64,000 bases of DNA from Adiantum capillus-veneris (lineage: Eukaryota > Streptophyta > Polypodiopsida > Polypodiales > Pteridaceae), in NCBI GenBank assembly GCA_014529385.2, contig CM043953.1, positions 75,773,372 through 75,837,371 of the forward strand. The letters run 5' to 3'. The notes below the pieces were generated by a model. The model did not search any database and was not told the origin of the DNA. It saw only the letters and a list, made by a program, of their open reading frames with translations. Numbering within the stretch: the first letter of the stretch is position 1; every line of letters starts with the position of its first letter. The translations under genes were made by a program, and so were the position numbers. Below are positions 23,076 through 35,549 of this stretch, one piece after another.

Positions 23076-23097
23076 AAGGTTAAAAGGTGAAAGTTTA

Positions 23098-23296
23098 AAA
23101 GGCCGAGATTGGTTTGAGACCTTCAAAAGCCAATGTCATCGAGCTGCAATTATTCTATGGAGTTCCAAACCTAGACGGTTGTGCAAGTTAGAATGGATGA
23201 CACGTGGGAGGCCTCTCCTTGCTTGGAAAATTTAAGCTCCACTATATGTGTATAGATTTACTTTAAAATTATTTCGATAAAGAAAAAAAAATTTGG

Positions 23297-23354
<58 letters not shown>

Positions 23355-23590
23355 TACATGCCTCTCCATTTTGGAGCTATTCGAAACCACTGTTCAATGT
23401 TCAATTAAAATTAGGGTTTGATGTGGTAATTGAAAAATCTTAGCAATTTCAACATCCTTTTGAAGTAAATCGATAAAATTTTGGTAGCATACATACGAAC
23501 AATATCTTAAGTTCTAAACACCCTTCAAGTAGCTTTCAAAAGAAAAAGGAAAGTCTGAAAAAGTAGAGTTATTTTTTTTTATTGATTAAA
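23098..23590. repeat. Tandem duplication, copy B
   Basis: Second copy of 21328-21860, with CT at 23299-23333 and CA at 23334-23354. Its Helitron-like 5' terminus on minus is at 23256. It is flanked on both sides by short AAAGGTTAAAAGGTGAAAG-type motifs (23070-23095 and 23590-23612). Confidence 0.85.
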
Positions 23591-23706
23591 AGTTAAAAGG
23601 TGAAAGGTTGAAAGTGTTCACAAATTCCAACATTCCAAACTTAAAAGAAATGAGAAATTTTATAAGGTTTTCTCTTAAGTGAATCAATGAGTGAATCATG
23701 GAGGGT

Positions 23707-23812
23707 CTCTCCTTCCTTGAAAAATTTAAGCTATTTCATATATAGTATAGAAAAATATAGATATTGAAAAATTTAAGCTATTTCATATATAGTATAGAAG
23801 AAATATAGATAT
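23707..23812 (-). mobile_element. Two tandem Helitron-like 5' termini
   Basis: On minus, TCTATACTATATATGAAATA occurs twice, starting at 23798 and 23751, in a 47-bp direct repeat. TCTATACTATATAT is the usual start of plant Helitrons. Both are followed by the AGCTTAAATTTTTCAAG block that also follows the termini at 21488, 23256 and 45352. At both sites the base outside is T rather than the expected A. Confidence 0.55.
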
Positions 23813-24534
23813 AGAAGGTATTGCAGAAAAAGTATAAGGGAAGGACACTTTACCAATGATGGCCTTATAACCCTCTTGATATATATGGCATTGGTGAAGA
23901 ATCATTGTAGATACTCTTGAATGGCCACCTTTTGGTGTCCGAACCATCAAGTAGATCTTGAATGTGAAGAGAGGTTTTTGAGTTAGATTTGATATTGAGA
24001 GGCAGAGGAGGTAGAAATTGGTGCTTAGGAATTATGTGTGAAACTACTTTTTAGCAAGCTTGAAGCTATGGCAAAAACTTTGGCTTAGGGGGGATTAAGT
24101 ATCAAGGGCTATAATAAGAGGCTTAGGGGATTAAGTACCAAGGACTATAATAAGAGGCTTAAATTTCTTGGGCTTTATGGAAGTGGGAAGGAGGGCCAAA
24201 GAATCCATGAAGAGATTGAGATAGAGTGAAGTGAACTCAAAACTTGAAGGGCATGGCATGGGAAACCCCTTTTGGTTGAGTATCTTAACATGGTGAGAAC
24301 TTGGGCTTAGGCCATGAGGCTTTGGGATAACGAAGCTGACCATGTGAATAGGCATTGAATTACCTTAGAGATTGAGGTTAAAATTGGTGTCGCAACAAGG
24401 ATGAGATGTCGTCCTTGACCAAGGTAGAAGTCAAGGCAACTAATGACTACACAAGGCCACCACATTAGCATACACACAGGGAGCTAGGGAGCACTCACAC
24501 GGTTGAACATTGTGCAACACAAGTAGAATCGGTG
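23813..24534. other. Unassigned sequence with a 38-bp tandem duplication
   Basis: Starts with the 63-bp segment shared with 17258. At about 24083-24158 a unit starting GCTTAGGGGGGATTAAGTAT is present twice. No gene is recognised; the 74-codon minus frame at 24131-24355 has no motif. Confidence 0.5.
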
Positions 24535-26045
<1,511 letters not shown>

Positions 26046-26483
26046 AATGGTATGTAGATCCCCCCATCCACACCCAACCCCAAAAAAAAAAGTGCCAAAA
26101 CCTTCCAACAATTTATGATGAAGACACCAAAGCTAAGTTGTCAATGTACTAGCTACGATCTAAAGGCTAGAATTTTGAGATGCATGTTGACATCTTGAAG
26201 GCTAAAGAAAAACAAGTGACAAAATCACAAGGCCTGCCAATAGATGAAACGAATTAAGAACACGGAAGGGAAACACAAAGGTATAAGGACGGAAGTCACA
26301 TTGATCAAGAAAGTGATTTGTAGATTACATTACAGAATGTCGGCCTCGATGAAGGATTGAAGAGTAGCAAAGTCGCATCTTCTTAGGATAAAGGTAGGCA
26401 TAGAATATGGAAACATGGTTTGTTTTTGTGGAGAGGATGAGGGAAGGGAGACATGACACGAAAAAGGGAGGGAGGTATAAGAA
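26046..26483. other. Sequence downstream of the Helentron-like frame
   Basis: No gene seen. It would hold the 3' end of the Helentron-like element. I see no clear terminal hairpin. Helentron ends (hairpin, insertion between T and T) differ from canonical CTAG ends and are hard to spot in a single copy. Confidence 0.4.
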
Positions 26484-27125
26484 TCATTTAGGAATGATTA
26501 GATGTATGGATGAATGATCGGACCAGAAGCAAAACCGTGTGCCTGCAATGAATGATGCAGGGGGGATTTTTAATCCAAACATGATCGAGCTTTGAGTTGT
26601 ACACAGTGGTCACATCATGAATTTGTTGTGTGTAGCCATGTGCTTGGAGCTTCTCCTCCAAGTAACGATATTGATTGTTTGGGGGCTCATTGTTTACATT
26701 AATGTCTCCCATGATGAAACTCATTCGTGTAGGATGGGATTGTTGCAGCAAGGTATAGAGTTGTGTGACCAATGCGGTTGAAGATGTGTTTGGTGATTTG
26801 TAGACGCATATGATTTCCCAATCAAGGTGTTCATGAATGGCTAATATAACTTGAATGATTTCTATCCAAAGCTAGCAATGTTTTTGTAGAGTGGAGCTTG
26901 ATGCTAGGCTTGTAGTAGATTGAAACACCTATTTTGCTATGGTGATGGATATGATGAAACTTTGGTGCAAGATCATTGGAAGGATTTTTTTGCTTTGTTT
27001 CTTGGAGGCATAGAATGTCAGAACTTGTAAAATTCAAATCGTCTTTGATATGTTTAAGATATTTGTGACTAGAAACGATGTTCAATGATTGAATGATATG
27101 ATGTGTCCATTTATATGCGAATGGA
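26484..27125 (-). pseudogene. Endonuclease domain (EEP type) of the Helentron-like element
   Basis: It follows the helicase in the same frame. SSDILCLQETKQ (the QET motif holds a metal ligand of the exonuclease-endonuclease-phosphatase fold), SKIGVSIYYKPS, then after a frameshift near 26850 WEIICVYKSPNTS, MSFIMGDINVNN (the GDxN motif), DVTTVYNSKLDHVW, and after another shift FWSDHSSIHLIIPK with the catalytic SDH. All key motifs of an AP-endonuclease-like fold are present in order over about 210 residues. In Helentrons this domain is the C-terminal EN. The final stop is at about 26484 (26488 in the unshifted frame). Confidence 0.82.
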
Positions 27126-28480
27126 AATTTTGTCAAATACTCCCATTTGGCATCATTGTTGAGGAGGTCAAGCTCGTCAAGCACAATTTTGTTGACTTTG
27201 ATTTGAGCTGGATGAATCGGATTGAGAATGTGAAAGTTTGATGGATCTTTGATGCGGGAAAGAGCTGTGTAAACCAATCCATGTGAGTTTATTGATGTTC
27301 GATCAAATGCTACTATGCTCATTGTTAAGCCTTGTGACCTATGGATAGTGCGTGCATTCGCTGCTTGTATTGGAAATTGAGTTCGAGAGACAGTGTTCAA
27401 TGCATTTTTATCAACTTGAAATTCTTTTGTTGTTTGAAAAATTGGTGTCCGAGGGCCAATGGGAATCGTATTAAGGTGCTGGTTCACATGTCGTTGTTTG
27501 GAGCCTGTTGAGGAATCAAAAAACTCTATCCATGCAATAGGACAGTTAGCTCTACTGTTCACAAGCTTCAGAATTCCATCTATGCCATTCACAAGCCCGT
27601 CGGAAATATCGATATTTCCACTACAAATGTCAACAATCATTCCTGCTTTAAGCTCCAACGTTGAGGACAAGGCTGCTGTGTTTTGTGGGTTGTTTGGAAC
27701 AACAAGGTTTTTGGAGCAAGTTCACGCATGGATTATGTATGCAGGAGTAGGCAATTCCTCAAAAACAAGTCGATTATATGAGTCCTTCAAGTTATTGGTG
27801 AAGTATAAATAGGGTGTTGTCAATTTGTTCAAGACCTTGTTGGTATGGTTGGTATTCAAGAGCAACAAATCCTCGGTTGTGTGTTTTGCTTTGCGTTTTT
27901 TATTGAGAATGGCAATGAAGTCATTATCTGATCGACGCATTGTTTTGTGAGCTCGTGGCATTTTATATGGGTGAGCCAGAATGAAGGCGAGAGCAATTGC
28001 AGAGAATCATGTGGCTCGCTGAATATCCAAAGATCTCGAACCGGGCTTGCTTGACATAGGTCACCGCAAAAGATGACATCTAGACCACCAAATGGTTCTA
28101 TGTGATTGTGCTTAATTGATCGCAGCCTTGTGTCTATGATACGCAAGAGTCTATTCCCAATCAAAGATGCCTCATCAAACACAACAAGCTTGAGGTTTCT
28201 ATACAGTTGTGAGAGCTCGACAAGGCTCTCAAAAGAAAGAGAAAACATTTAGTTGGAAGACAAGGGGCAAACGTAATGTTGAGTGAATCGTTGTCCCTCC
28301 AAGGTTGAAAGCTGATTTTCCTGTATATGCCATTAACAATGTCGAGGGAAGATGAACATCTAATTCAAGGGAGGCATTGTAGTGACGAATCAAACCTTGC
28401 ACGATTACTTGCAAAGTGAAAGTTTTCCCCGTTCCTGCACCACCAGTCAAAAAGAGATGGATTGGTTGAGTTGGTTGCAA
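27126..28480 (-). pseudogene. Pif1-like helicase domain of the Helentron-like element
   Basis: Superfamily 1 helicase that would unwind DNA during rolling-circle transposition. In order on minus: Walker A LFLTGGAGTGKT (28444-28421), AYTGKSAFNLGGTTIHSTLR, a frameshift near 28250, Walker B LVVFDEAS, FGGLDVIFCGDLCQASPV, a frameshift near 27955, NDFIAILNKKRKAKHTTEDL, a TGA at 27722-27724, then LKAGMIVDICSGNIDISDGLVNG and the C-terminal motifs IHRSQGLTMSIVAFDR and GLVYTALSRIKD. The set matches the Helitron/Pif1 helicase motifs I to VI. Confidence 0.9.
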
Positions 28481-30804
28481 GCGCTTCCTAATCATAATGT
28501 TGTCAAAAAGGGAATGTTGCTGTATGTTCAACTTGGACACAAGTGAGTGATACTCCTCGTTGCATAATGCCAATTTTTGAAATGTTGGTAAGGATCTTGT
28601 AGTGGGCTTGCTTGGTTGAATATCAAGTGCCAACTCATATTTGTATGACTCGCCAGGCTTAGATCTTGAGGATGAGGGCAATGAGAGCGTGTTTGAGCTT
28701 GCTGCACGAAGTTCTAGCTTACAATATTTTTTACGATCGTCATCTATAATTGCATAGTTTGTGGTATATTTGTCTTTCCAACAATCAACACTTGTCTCAA
28801 AGGTTTTCTCATCACCCGTAAATGGAAGGAACAATAGGCAAATCTCATGGAAATGCCTCTCTACATCTTTCTCCAGAATGAAGTTAGCATATCGTATGAC
28901 TCGAGGGTTCTTAGACTTGTGGGTAGAGCCACGCACGCATCGGTAGTTGCTTGCATAATCAGCCAAACATATGTGTGCAAGGTTGTCTAGACGATGGGTG
29001 TACTTGGTGACAATATCGTCAAAGAAAATGTTAGAATCATCAGGATTCAAAGTATTCAATGCAGCTCTTCTTTTTAACAACAATGTGTGCTGGATTTCGA
29101 AATCTGCATTGACGAACACGAATTGTCTGCTCGCACTATGTAAGGGAAATGAAAGAGAAATGTATGTGGCTTGCTGTGATGTCATCTCTTGTGTATTGAT
29201 CAAAGCACTTCCAATTTTTTTCAACCGATCCAAGGTTGACACAGTTGTCTTCTTGCTATCTTGCAATATGTGCTTGATTGTTTTGCTTGTGGTCGAATTG
29301 TTTTTAGTCATGTATGATATGCAATATGCAACAGCGCCATCGCCATTGAATATAAATTGAATGTCAATGTTTGCATCCCATAAACTACACAACTCTTTGT
29401 TGAAATTGTTTGTGTAAATGTCCTTTGAATGTCTTTTCAAGAGTAGTGCTGGCTCTGTGATGCTCACCGAAAGGGACTTAATGTACACTTCTTCAGTCAT
29501 TCCCAAAGAGGTCAACCATTCATCATACGATGCTTCTGAATCATGTCCAAGAGCAAGCAATTGATCATTAATGCACTTTTTGTAGGCTAACAATGCGTCT
29601 TTCTCTGTCTGTGCCACTATGACTGGATATAGAATCATAGTTTCTCGAGAGGGTGGACGCGGAAAACCAAACCGACAAAAACTTTTACGTTTTTTGCATG
29701 TTTTACGATGGTAGTGGGCTTGCACGCTTCTGAGAGACTCTTCTAACAAATTCTTGTTGGTAGCAATATGTGTGTCGATAAATTGTATTGTATCATTATC
29801 CGGCGCTACACCAAAGAGAGGTGCATCTTTTACCCAAAGCAATCCATGATCATGCTGACTTCCTCTATTTTGAAACTCGGTCACAAAAAAGTAATCCATA
29901 AACTCACCAAGGATGGCATTGTTGCGTTTCAATTCCGTTTTCATTGCTTGAAATCTATGGACATAGTATCGCGCTGTTGTTACAGGATCAGAACGTACAA
30001 GTGCATGAATGAATGAGGCTTTGGTTGTGTAATCTGTTTCTTTAATATGAGGACTCAATGCACACAAACATTTTTTCAAAGGGTCCCATCTTTGCTCAAC
30101 ACATGAAAATGTTACAAAGAAAGTCGGCTGGCCCAATTGACGAATCATTGCAAACACGTTTCGCTTAAGCTTCGCCTTGTAATCGATTGAAGTGAGTAGT
30201 GATTGGAAGTCGTGGTACCCTAGCTCGGATGAAAGCAGCTGCTCTATGTTAGTGCTAGCTTGAACATCTTTTGCTTGTAATTGCTTGCCACAAAATTTTC
30301 CCTTGCGTAAGCGCACCCATATAGATCCAAGCACTTTCACAATAATAATTTTCATTGTTTTAAAGAACAAATTTTCAATGTTGCTTGCAAATCGTCTATT
30401 CACATTTTTAAGCTCCCATTGTGCTACTTTTTGGTATTTTTTCTTCACCAACACATGATACTCTCTTCTCTGACCAAAAAACAATGTGGGAATGACAACT
30501 CCTCACAAGATTCGTCATCGAAAATGCTTAGAGGGCTGAATCCCTCACAAGGTGCTATACTTGCAACTTGTGAATTATGGTCCATAACTTGTTGAGCGAA
30601 GTAGATATCGTGCACCAAAGTATCCGTAGAATCATTCTCGTCTTCAAGATCTTCTTGGTGTGGACTGCGACACACATCTGCATGGATTGTGAAACTAGAT
30701 GACCAAGACATATCGATAGAAACACCATGCTCAATGTACAAGGAAGCGCTCAGTAGGTCAACCAAAGCTTGAAGTACACAATTTGGCCGCACAATGCCAC
30801 TCAA
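28481..30804 (-). pseudogene. Rep (HUH endonuclease) domain of the Helentron-like element
   Basis: Rolling-circle replication initiator. A first segment (30804-30460: VRPNCVLQALVDLL, LYIEHGVSI) is joined by a frameshift near 30470 to a long open frame (to 28229). Counted from 30484, TFFVTFSCVEQRWDPL lies at about 121-136. EFQNRGSQHDHGLLWV lies at 203-218 and gives the histidine pair as H-D-H, where H-hydrophobic-H is usual. KTCKKRKSFCRFGFPRPP lies at 261-278. AYCISYMTK at 386-394 provides the two tyrosines (Y-x3-Y) expected of a Helitron Rep. The long frame of 751 codons shows selection once acted here. Confidence 0.9.
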
Positions 30805-31991
30805 GTAGGCATGATCATAATCAAGCTTGCGTTTAATTTCAACTAGATTGAAGCTTGATCACTGGAGAAGCGTGGCAACACTCTTTGTACTCTTGACAAG
30901 TCTGCCATTACATTCACAATGCTTCCGCGTAAACCAAATTGACCTTCAAAGTTGAGTTCTCGAATTTGTGCGAATGGTATGCGTAAAGATACAAGACGAC
31001 TCTCTACTAAATTCAAATTTTCTACACTAGATGTTTTGACACTAAAAGTCATCTCTCTTCTCATGCAAAATAGTGGTTCCTCTTGTTTCTTCAATGCGAC
31101 CTTGCACGGGTGACACACACGAAGCACCTTATCGTCAACCACCACGATTGATTTTATTTTTCTAAAAAGCAATAACTCCACCTTTGACATGCCATGCAAA
31201 CTTTGATGAAACATAAGTGAACCACATGAAGCACAATCAAAAGAAGGGGTATCCTCGATGATCTTCGCATATTGTGAAGTTCGACTAGATGAAACTGTAG
31301 AGATTCTTTGATGTGTTAGAGATGACTTGGACATATTGTAAATTTTGGATGTGACTTGCTTAAGGGTAAAGGTGTTGGGGTATAGACTCAAGAAAATAGA
31401 TGCAACTTGCTGAACAGCAACATTATGGCTGTCGATGAGAGTAGCTAGAGACAAGGTAGCCTCTTTAGTCCATACACATCGTCTACATTAAGGACAGTCA
31501 AAACCACCAGGAAACCATAAAAATTCACCATGCAAACTCAGCACAACCAAAGATGGCAAAGTGGAAGAAAATGGACAGTCATGCGCAGCAAAGGAGCAAG
31601 CTTCACGTATAGTCTCACCTTGGTAGAAGTAAAGTTTACACGCAGCAGAAAACATATTGCACATTATACTAACCAAGTGTACGCTCAACATCATTGAGAA
31701 TTGGCGACTAGACAAGAGAGATATTATAAATTCTCTTTGATCAAAAGAGTGCGATTGAAGACTTATGATCCAAGGATGCACCCAAATTTTCAAAATGTCT
31801 TCATTTCTTAATGCTATTTGCTCCACAATAACATCAACAACTTTAGACTCAAGAGATTGCAAAGAGAGGCTCAAGTTAAAAAGGTGAAGTAAGCTTAGCA
31901 AACCATCTTTGTTGTTCAAAAAATTACATATAAATATGGGATCAAGGTACAATCTTTTACTTTCTGCCCACAAAATGAGATCGCTTGCCAT
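30805..31991 (-). pseudogene. N-terminal zinc-binding region of the Rep-helicase protein
   Basis: The frame from ATG 31991 to 30843 has one stop (31488-31490), sitting in a putative cysteine motif CPxCRRC. Further on it has CASCGSLMF and CHPCK cysteine pairs, and FVESRL-like VESRLVSLRIPFAQIREL followed by GQFGLRGSIVNVMADL, the conserved segment found just before Rep in Helitron proteins. A frameshift near 30843 connects it to the Rep domain. The first 150 residues (MASDLILWAE onward) show no motif I know. The ATG lies 35 bp after the end of the RPA-like gene. Confidence 0.78.
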
Positions 31992-32026
31992 TTACAAAAA
32001 GGATAGTGTAACAAAGAGAAACACAA

Positions 32027-33798
32027 CTAGGCACCTTTGAAAGAAATGACCTGACCCGACTTGTCAATAGTGAACCAACCAGCTTTCTTAAAGTTAAAGA
32101 GCGAAGATTTTAAATCCACCAAGCTTTGCTCAAAGAGATGCAGAAATGGACGAGAGAATCCAAGCACAAAGTCGACTACAGCACCTTGTAAAATAACACA
32201 GACAGCCTCTCCATCTTGAGGATATAATTTGGCAGGAACACTGGTTGCTTATTGATTGTAGATTGTCTTCCACAAGAGTAGCAAAATGGGTTGCTAGCTT
32301 GGCGGCTTACATTCAAACCTTTGCACGTGCCACAAGAAAACTCCACATCCAAGTTGTTCACACTTACAATCTCCAAAGTTCCAAACACCTACCAATTTCA
32401 CATTTACCAATGAGAATTATAAAGATTTTTATTTGATATGCAATCAAAAATTTTACCTTCTTCCCAAAGCTTAAATTAGAGACTTGTTTATGCAAGTATT
32501 CTTAAAAGACATCAGCCAATGAAGGAGGCAATGGACACAAGATTGTAGCATCGACGACACTTATAGTGTTCGATAGGTGCTTGAAGACGTTGATGTTACG
32601 ATCAACACAAGTGTAGAAACCCTTTTCTTTGACCTCGTTGACCATAAGTTGATAGTCAAGGTGTCGTGTTGGGACAAAGAGAAGCTGCCATAAACACAAA
32701 CCTGAGAAAAAGATACGCACTACTACTTAAAAGGCTGGTTAAAACTTACACTAGCTCGATCGCTTGTTGACGGCCCATCAGCAATCGTCAATCAAAAACT
32801 AGGAGTGCCATCACTTCTAGTTGCATTCTCTATTTTGACGACAATGAACACAACAGTCGACACCGACTCGTTAGCATTACAACTTTGGGCCAACAGCTCT
32901 TTGATCTTCTTTTCTGGATAAAGGTAGAGGCAGCACTCAAAAGGCTATGCCTTAACAACCAAAGTAGTTGCATCTGCATACAAAGCCCACAAGCAAGTAC
33001 CACCGTCTTTTGCAACAACCTTTTTTACACATGCCCCCTCGATGTGCACGTAATCATGGACAGCAAAGGCCTCGATAAACTCTGAGAGGTATATCTCAGT
33101 CACAACAAAAGTCACAGTATGGTGAGATTCTCTATCAAGGAGGTCTGCACGCATGTATCTACCAAAGTTAGACTTGGGTATTTTATAAGTACCATAATTA
33201 CATAGCACTTTGCCTTCCAAGGCAAATCTAAAATTTGCAGTCTCTGACAACTCGGAGATCACTAAGTTTCTTAGGGTTGGGGTTATGGCCAACTATGAAG
33301 TGAAAGATTCAGCATTAGGCTCGTCTTTCTCTTCACCTATATTTTTTATCAGAGGTGACGAGAATGAGGTATCTGCCAAGCACCTAGATGCTTTACCTAA
33401 AAACAACCATAGGTGTGAGTAATATACTCTATCGAATCAATAGGAAAATAGCAAGGATTACCTCTGACTGCGAGCAATGCCTTTTTAATAGCTGAAAAAG
33501 AGGCTTTATTCAACTTTCCTCTTGGGCTAAGTTTTTTGCTATGCGGGGAAGATTCCGAGGATTGATTGAGGTTTCGAGCCAAAGGTGAAAAATCAGCAGC
33601 AGTGTTACACTTCATACTCTCAACAAGCTCTCTTTGCAACAAAGGTGCTTCTACACGCTCGGGCTCAAACAGTGCATCATCAAAACTAACATCTACAAAC
33701 ATATGCTCATGTTAATGCTCGAGATCACATGCTCAAAGTAAACACAGCTCAAGTAAAATCTTGTTAACAACATACTCACCATTCATGGGAGTATCCAT
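32027..33798 (-). pseudogene. RPA-like single-strand DNA-binding gene with introns
   Basis: Large RPA subunit-like protein of the kind carried by plant Helitrons. Proposed exons: ATG 33798-33780; 33692-33462; from 33396 on. Introns of 87 and 65 bp have GT-AG ends (GTGAGT...TTTGTAG and GTAATC...TTTTTAG). Then come an OB fold at 33290-32945 (ISELSETANFRFALEGKV, MRADLLDRESHHTV, HDYVHIEGACVKK) and a second OB part with a probable intron starting GTAAGT at about 32752. Last is the C-terminal zinc ribbon CGTCKGLN...FCYSCG at about 32260-32340, ending at TAG 32027. In-frame stops near 33303 and 32800 and a frameshift near 32640 suggest decay. The exon model is partly inferred. Confidence 0.72.
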
Positions 33799-35026
33799 TG
33801 TATTAGGTATATAAAGCTAGAATTGCAAGCAACTATGAGCAATAAGAGCTTAGGCTTCAGGAATAGCATATGTATATGGTGCTAGAGATAGTTGTTTATA
33901 TAGGAGCTGTGAGAGAAGCAGTGGAGAGCAATAGTGCATGTGTTTCTATGATGAGAGCCAATGCCTCACGTTCAGCATAGAAACCAAAGCAGAGAGATTG
34001 CAATAAGATGATGCAATTTTTAAAGTAAGAGAGCACGTTTTTTTAGGGCGACTTTATAACCTGTCTTGGTAGCAATGAAAGTAAGTAGTATTTATTTTAT
34101 TTCATTTTTAAGAGTGAGTTGAACATCTCACAATAAATCGGAATAAAATGACCTAAATTATAATTAACAAATACCTACTAGGATAGTGCATTTATCATGG
34201 GCGACATGTTTTTTTCAAGAGATTTTTATATTATCAAAAGTTTTAAAAATTAAATTTAGGCTTAAATATTAAAACGTCTTGACTCCATAAAAAAACCTAG
34301 TGCAATTTAAAACCCTAATCCTTTTAATAAGGATAGAATATGTTTCTCAAAAATAATATAAACCTGTCCACTTTATAATATTAAAATTAAGTTTGTGTAC
34401 AATAATATCTTCTTAATTTTGATAAATATTAAATGGAAAATTATGACAACTAAAGAGCTATTTTGCTTAGAGATTCTATCCTAAGTTTGGAAACAAATTA
34501 GCAACAAAACAAAATTCAAAAGAAATTATCAAACAAACTTATCCGCGAGTGCAATTAAATTCCGCCTTGCATTTGTCTTTCCCTATCCCATAAGCTCAGA
34601 ATAGAACACCCAACAACATAAAGGACGTGTATCTATAGTTGGGTATATAGTCATCATCACAGCTTATCCAGTAAAAGAGTACTTCGTTTTAATGCTCATT
34701 CTATTTTTTTTAATCTCTAGTGAGTAGACATCATAGCAAATCCCCGATAAACTGAGAGCAAGTCTTAGATAAAAGGCTCTATTGCTTTGCATGTAGAGGT
34801 ATAACAAAAATACTCAAGGACAGAAAGAACTTGACACATACTACATACAAAACACTAACCATAAGCACAAGACAGCAGGGGCTGGAAACAAGGCTGCTAA
34901 TTCTCACGTCACCGAGCAAAAAGAGTGAATAATATAAAAAACATAACCAATCTTAAGCATCAAAGATGCTATCACGGAAGTCTAAAAGGAAAATTCATAT
35001 ACTGTTCCAAGATGTGCCTTGCGAAA
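33799..35026. other. AT-rich non-coding sequence upstream of the RPA-like gene
   Basis: No reading frame of interest. A TATA-like TTTATATACC lies on minus at about 33807-33816, very close to the proposed ATG. The rest would include the promoter and 5' end of the Helentron-like element if they exist. Confidence 0.4.
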
Positions 35027-35283
35027 TTGAGGACATGAAAGTAGCAAAACATTCTTGAAGTACTTAAAAGTCTTCTCCTCACTCAGCTTAAAGAGAAAAC
35101 AGTCCTGGATATTAGCTTCATCAGTGAACGTCAACTGGTGCATACAAGGAGCAGCCTTGAGCTTCTTCAGCAGCCACAAACCAGAATTAAACATGGTGTT
35201 AGAGCTGTACAAATAGCCAAGCTGAGGGCTTGAGATCGACAGATATGTGTGTAGCTACTCGAGAAAATCTTTCATCAGCGGAT
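35027..35283 (-). pseudogene. One exon of a DUF676 (FAM135-like) serine esterase
   Basis: On minus, the acceptor TTTGCAG at 35284 opens a segment that reads PLMKDFLE, a stop, LHTYLSISSPQLGYLYSSN, MFNSGLWLLKKLKAAPCMHQ, LTFTDEANIQDCFLFKLSEE, KTFKYFKNVLLLSCPQ. This matches, from memory of the family, the conserved C-terminal part of plant putative serine esterases (DUF676 domain, FAM135-related), which has SGPHLGYLYSSN and NSGLWLLKKLKG followed by SSPQDGY. Similarity stops at CPQ with no splice donor. Only this exon is present, with one internal stop, so it is a fragment, possibly carried here by a transposon. Confidence 0.7.
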
Positions 35284-35549
35284 CTGCAAAGTCAAATCAG
35301 ACAGTTGGTATCATAGATAATAAGAATAAACAAAACCGGATGTACTCTTAACAGTTTCAACACTAAAGAGAACAATCAAAGCTTCCCCTTACGTCATGAT
35401 CAGACTATTGAACCCATTTACTACAATCCACACCAAATAAATATAGAAAAGGACATGAAGCAAAGCCAAAGCAATCCGACCCCATTCCATATCCGAAACC
35501 TCGACATTATCTAAACCTTGACATTATCTGAAGCCAATAATTAGTTAAA

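Larger units (their letters stand above)
26046..33798 (-). mobile_element. Helentron-like rolling-circle transposon (RPA, Rep-helicase-endonuclease)
   Basis: One transcription direction: RPA-like gene 33798-32027, then, 35 bp later, the Rep-helicase-endonuclease frame 31991-26484. The domain order Rep, Pif1-like helicase, endonuclease is the hallmark of Helentrons (Helitron2). Canonical plant Helitrons have Rep-Hel and RPA but no endonuclease. I could not identify its terminal sequences. The span given is the coding block plus the downstream stretch up to the next recognisable element. The reading frame is broken at least seven times, so it is decayed. Confidence 0.8.

Noticed and set aside
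28761-30016. Plus-strand frames of 61-129 codons
   Set aside because: Antisense shadows of the Rep-helicase reading frame.
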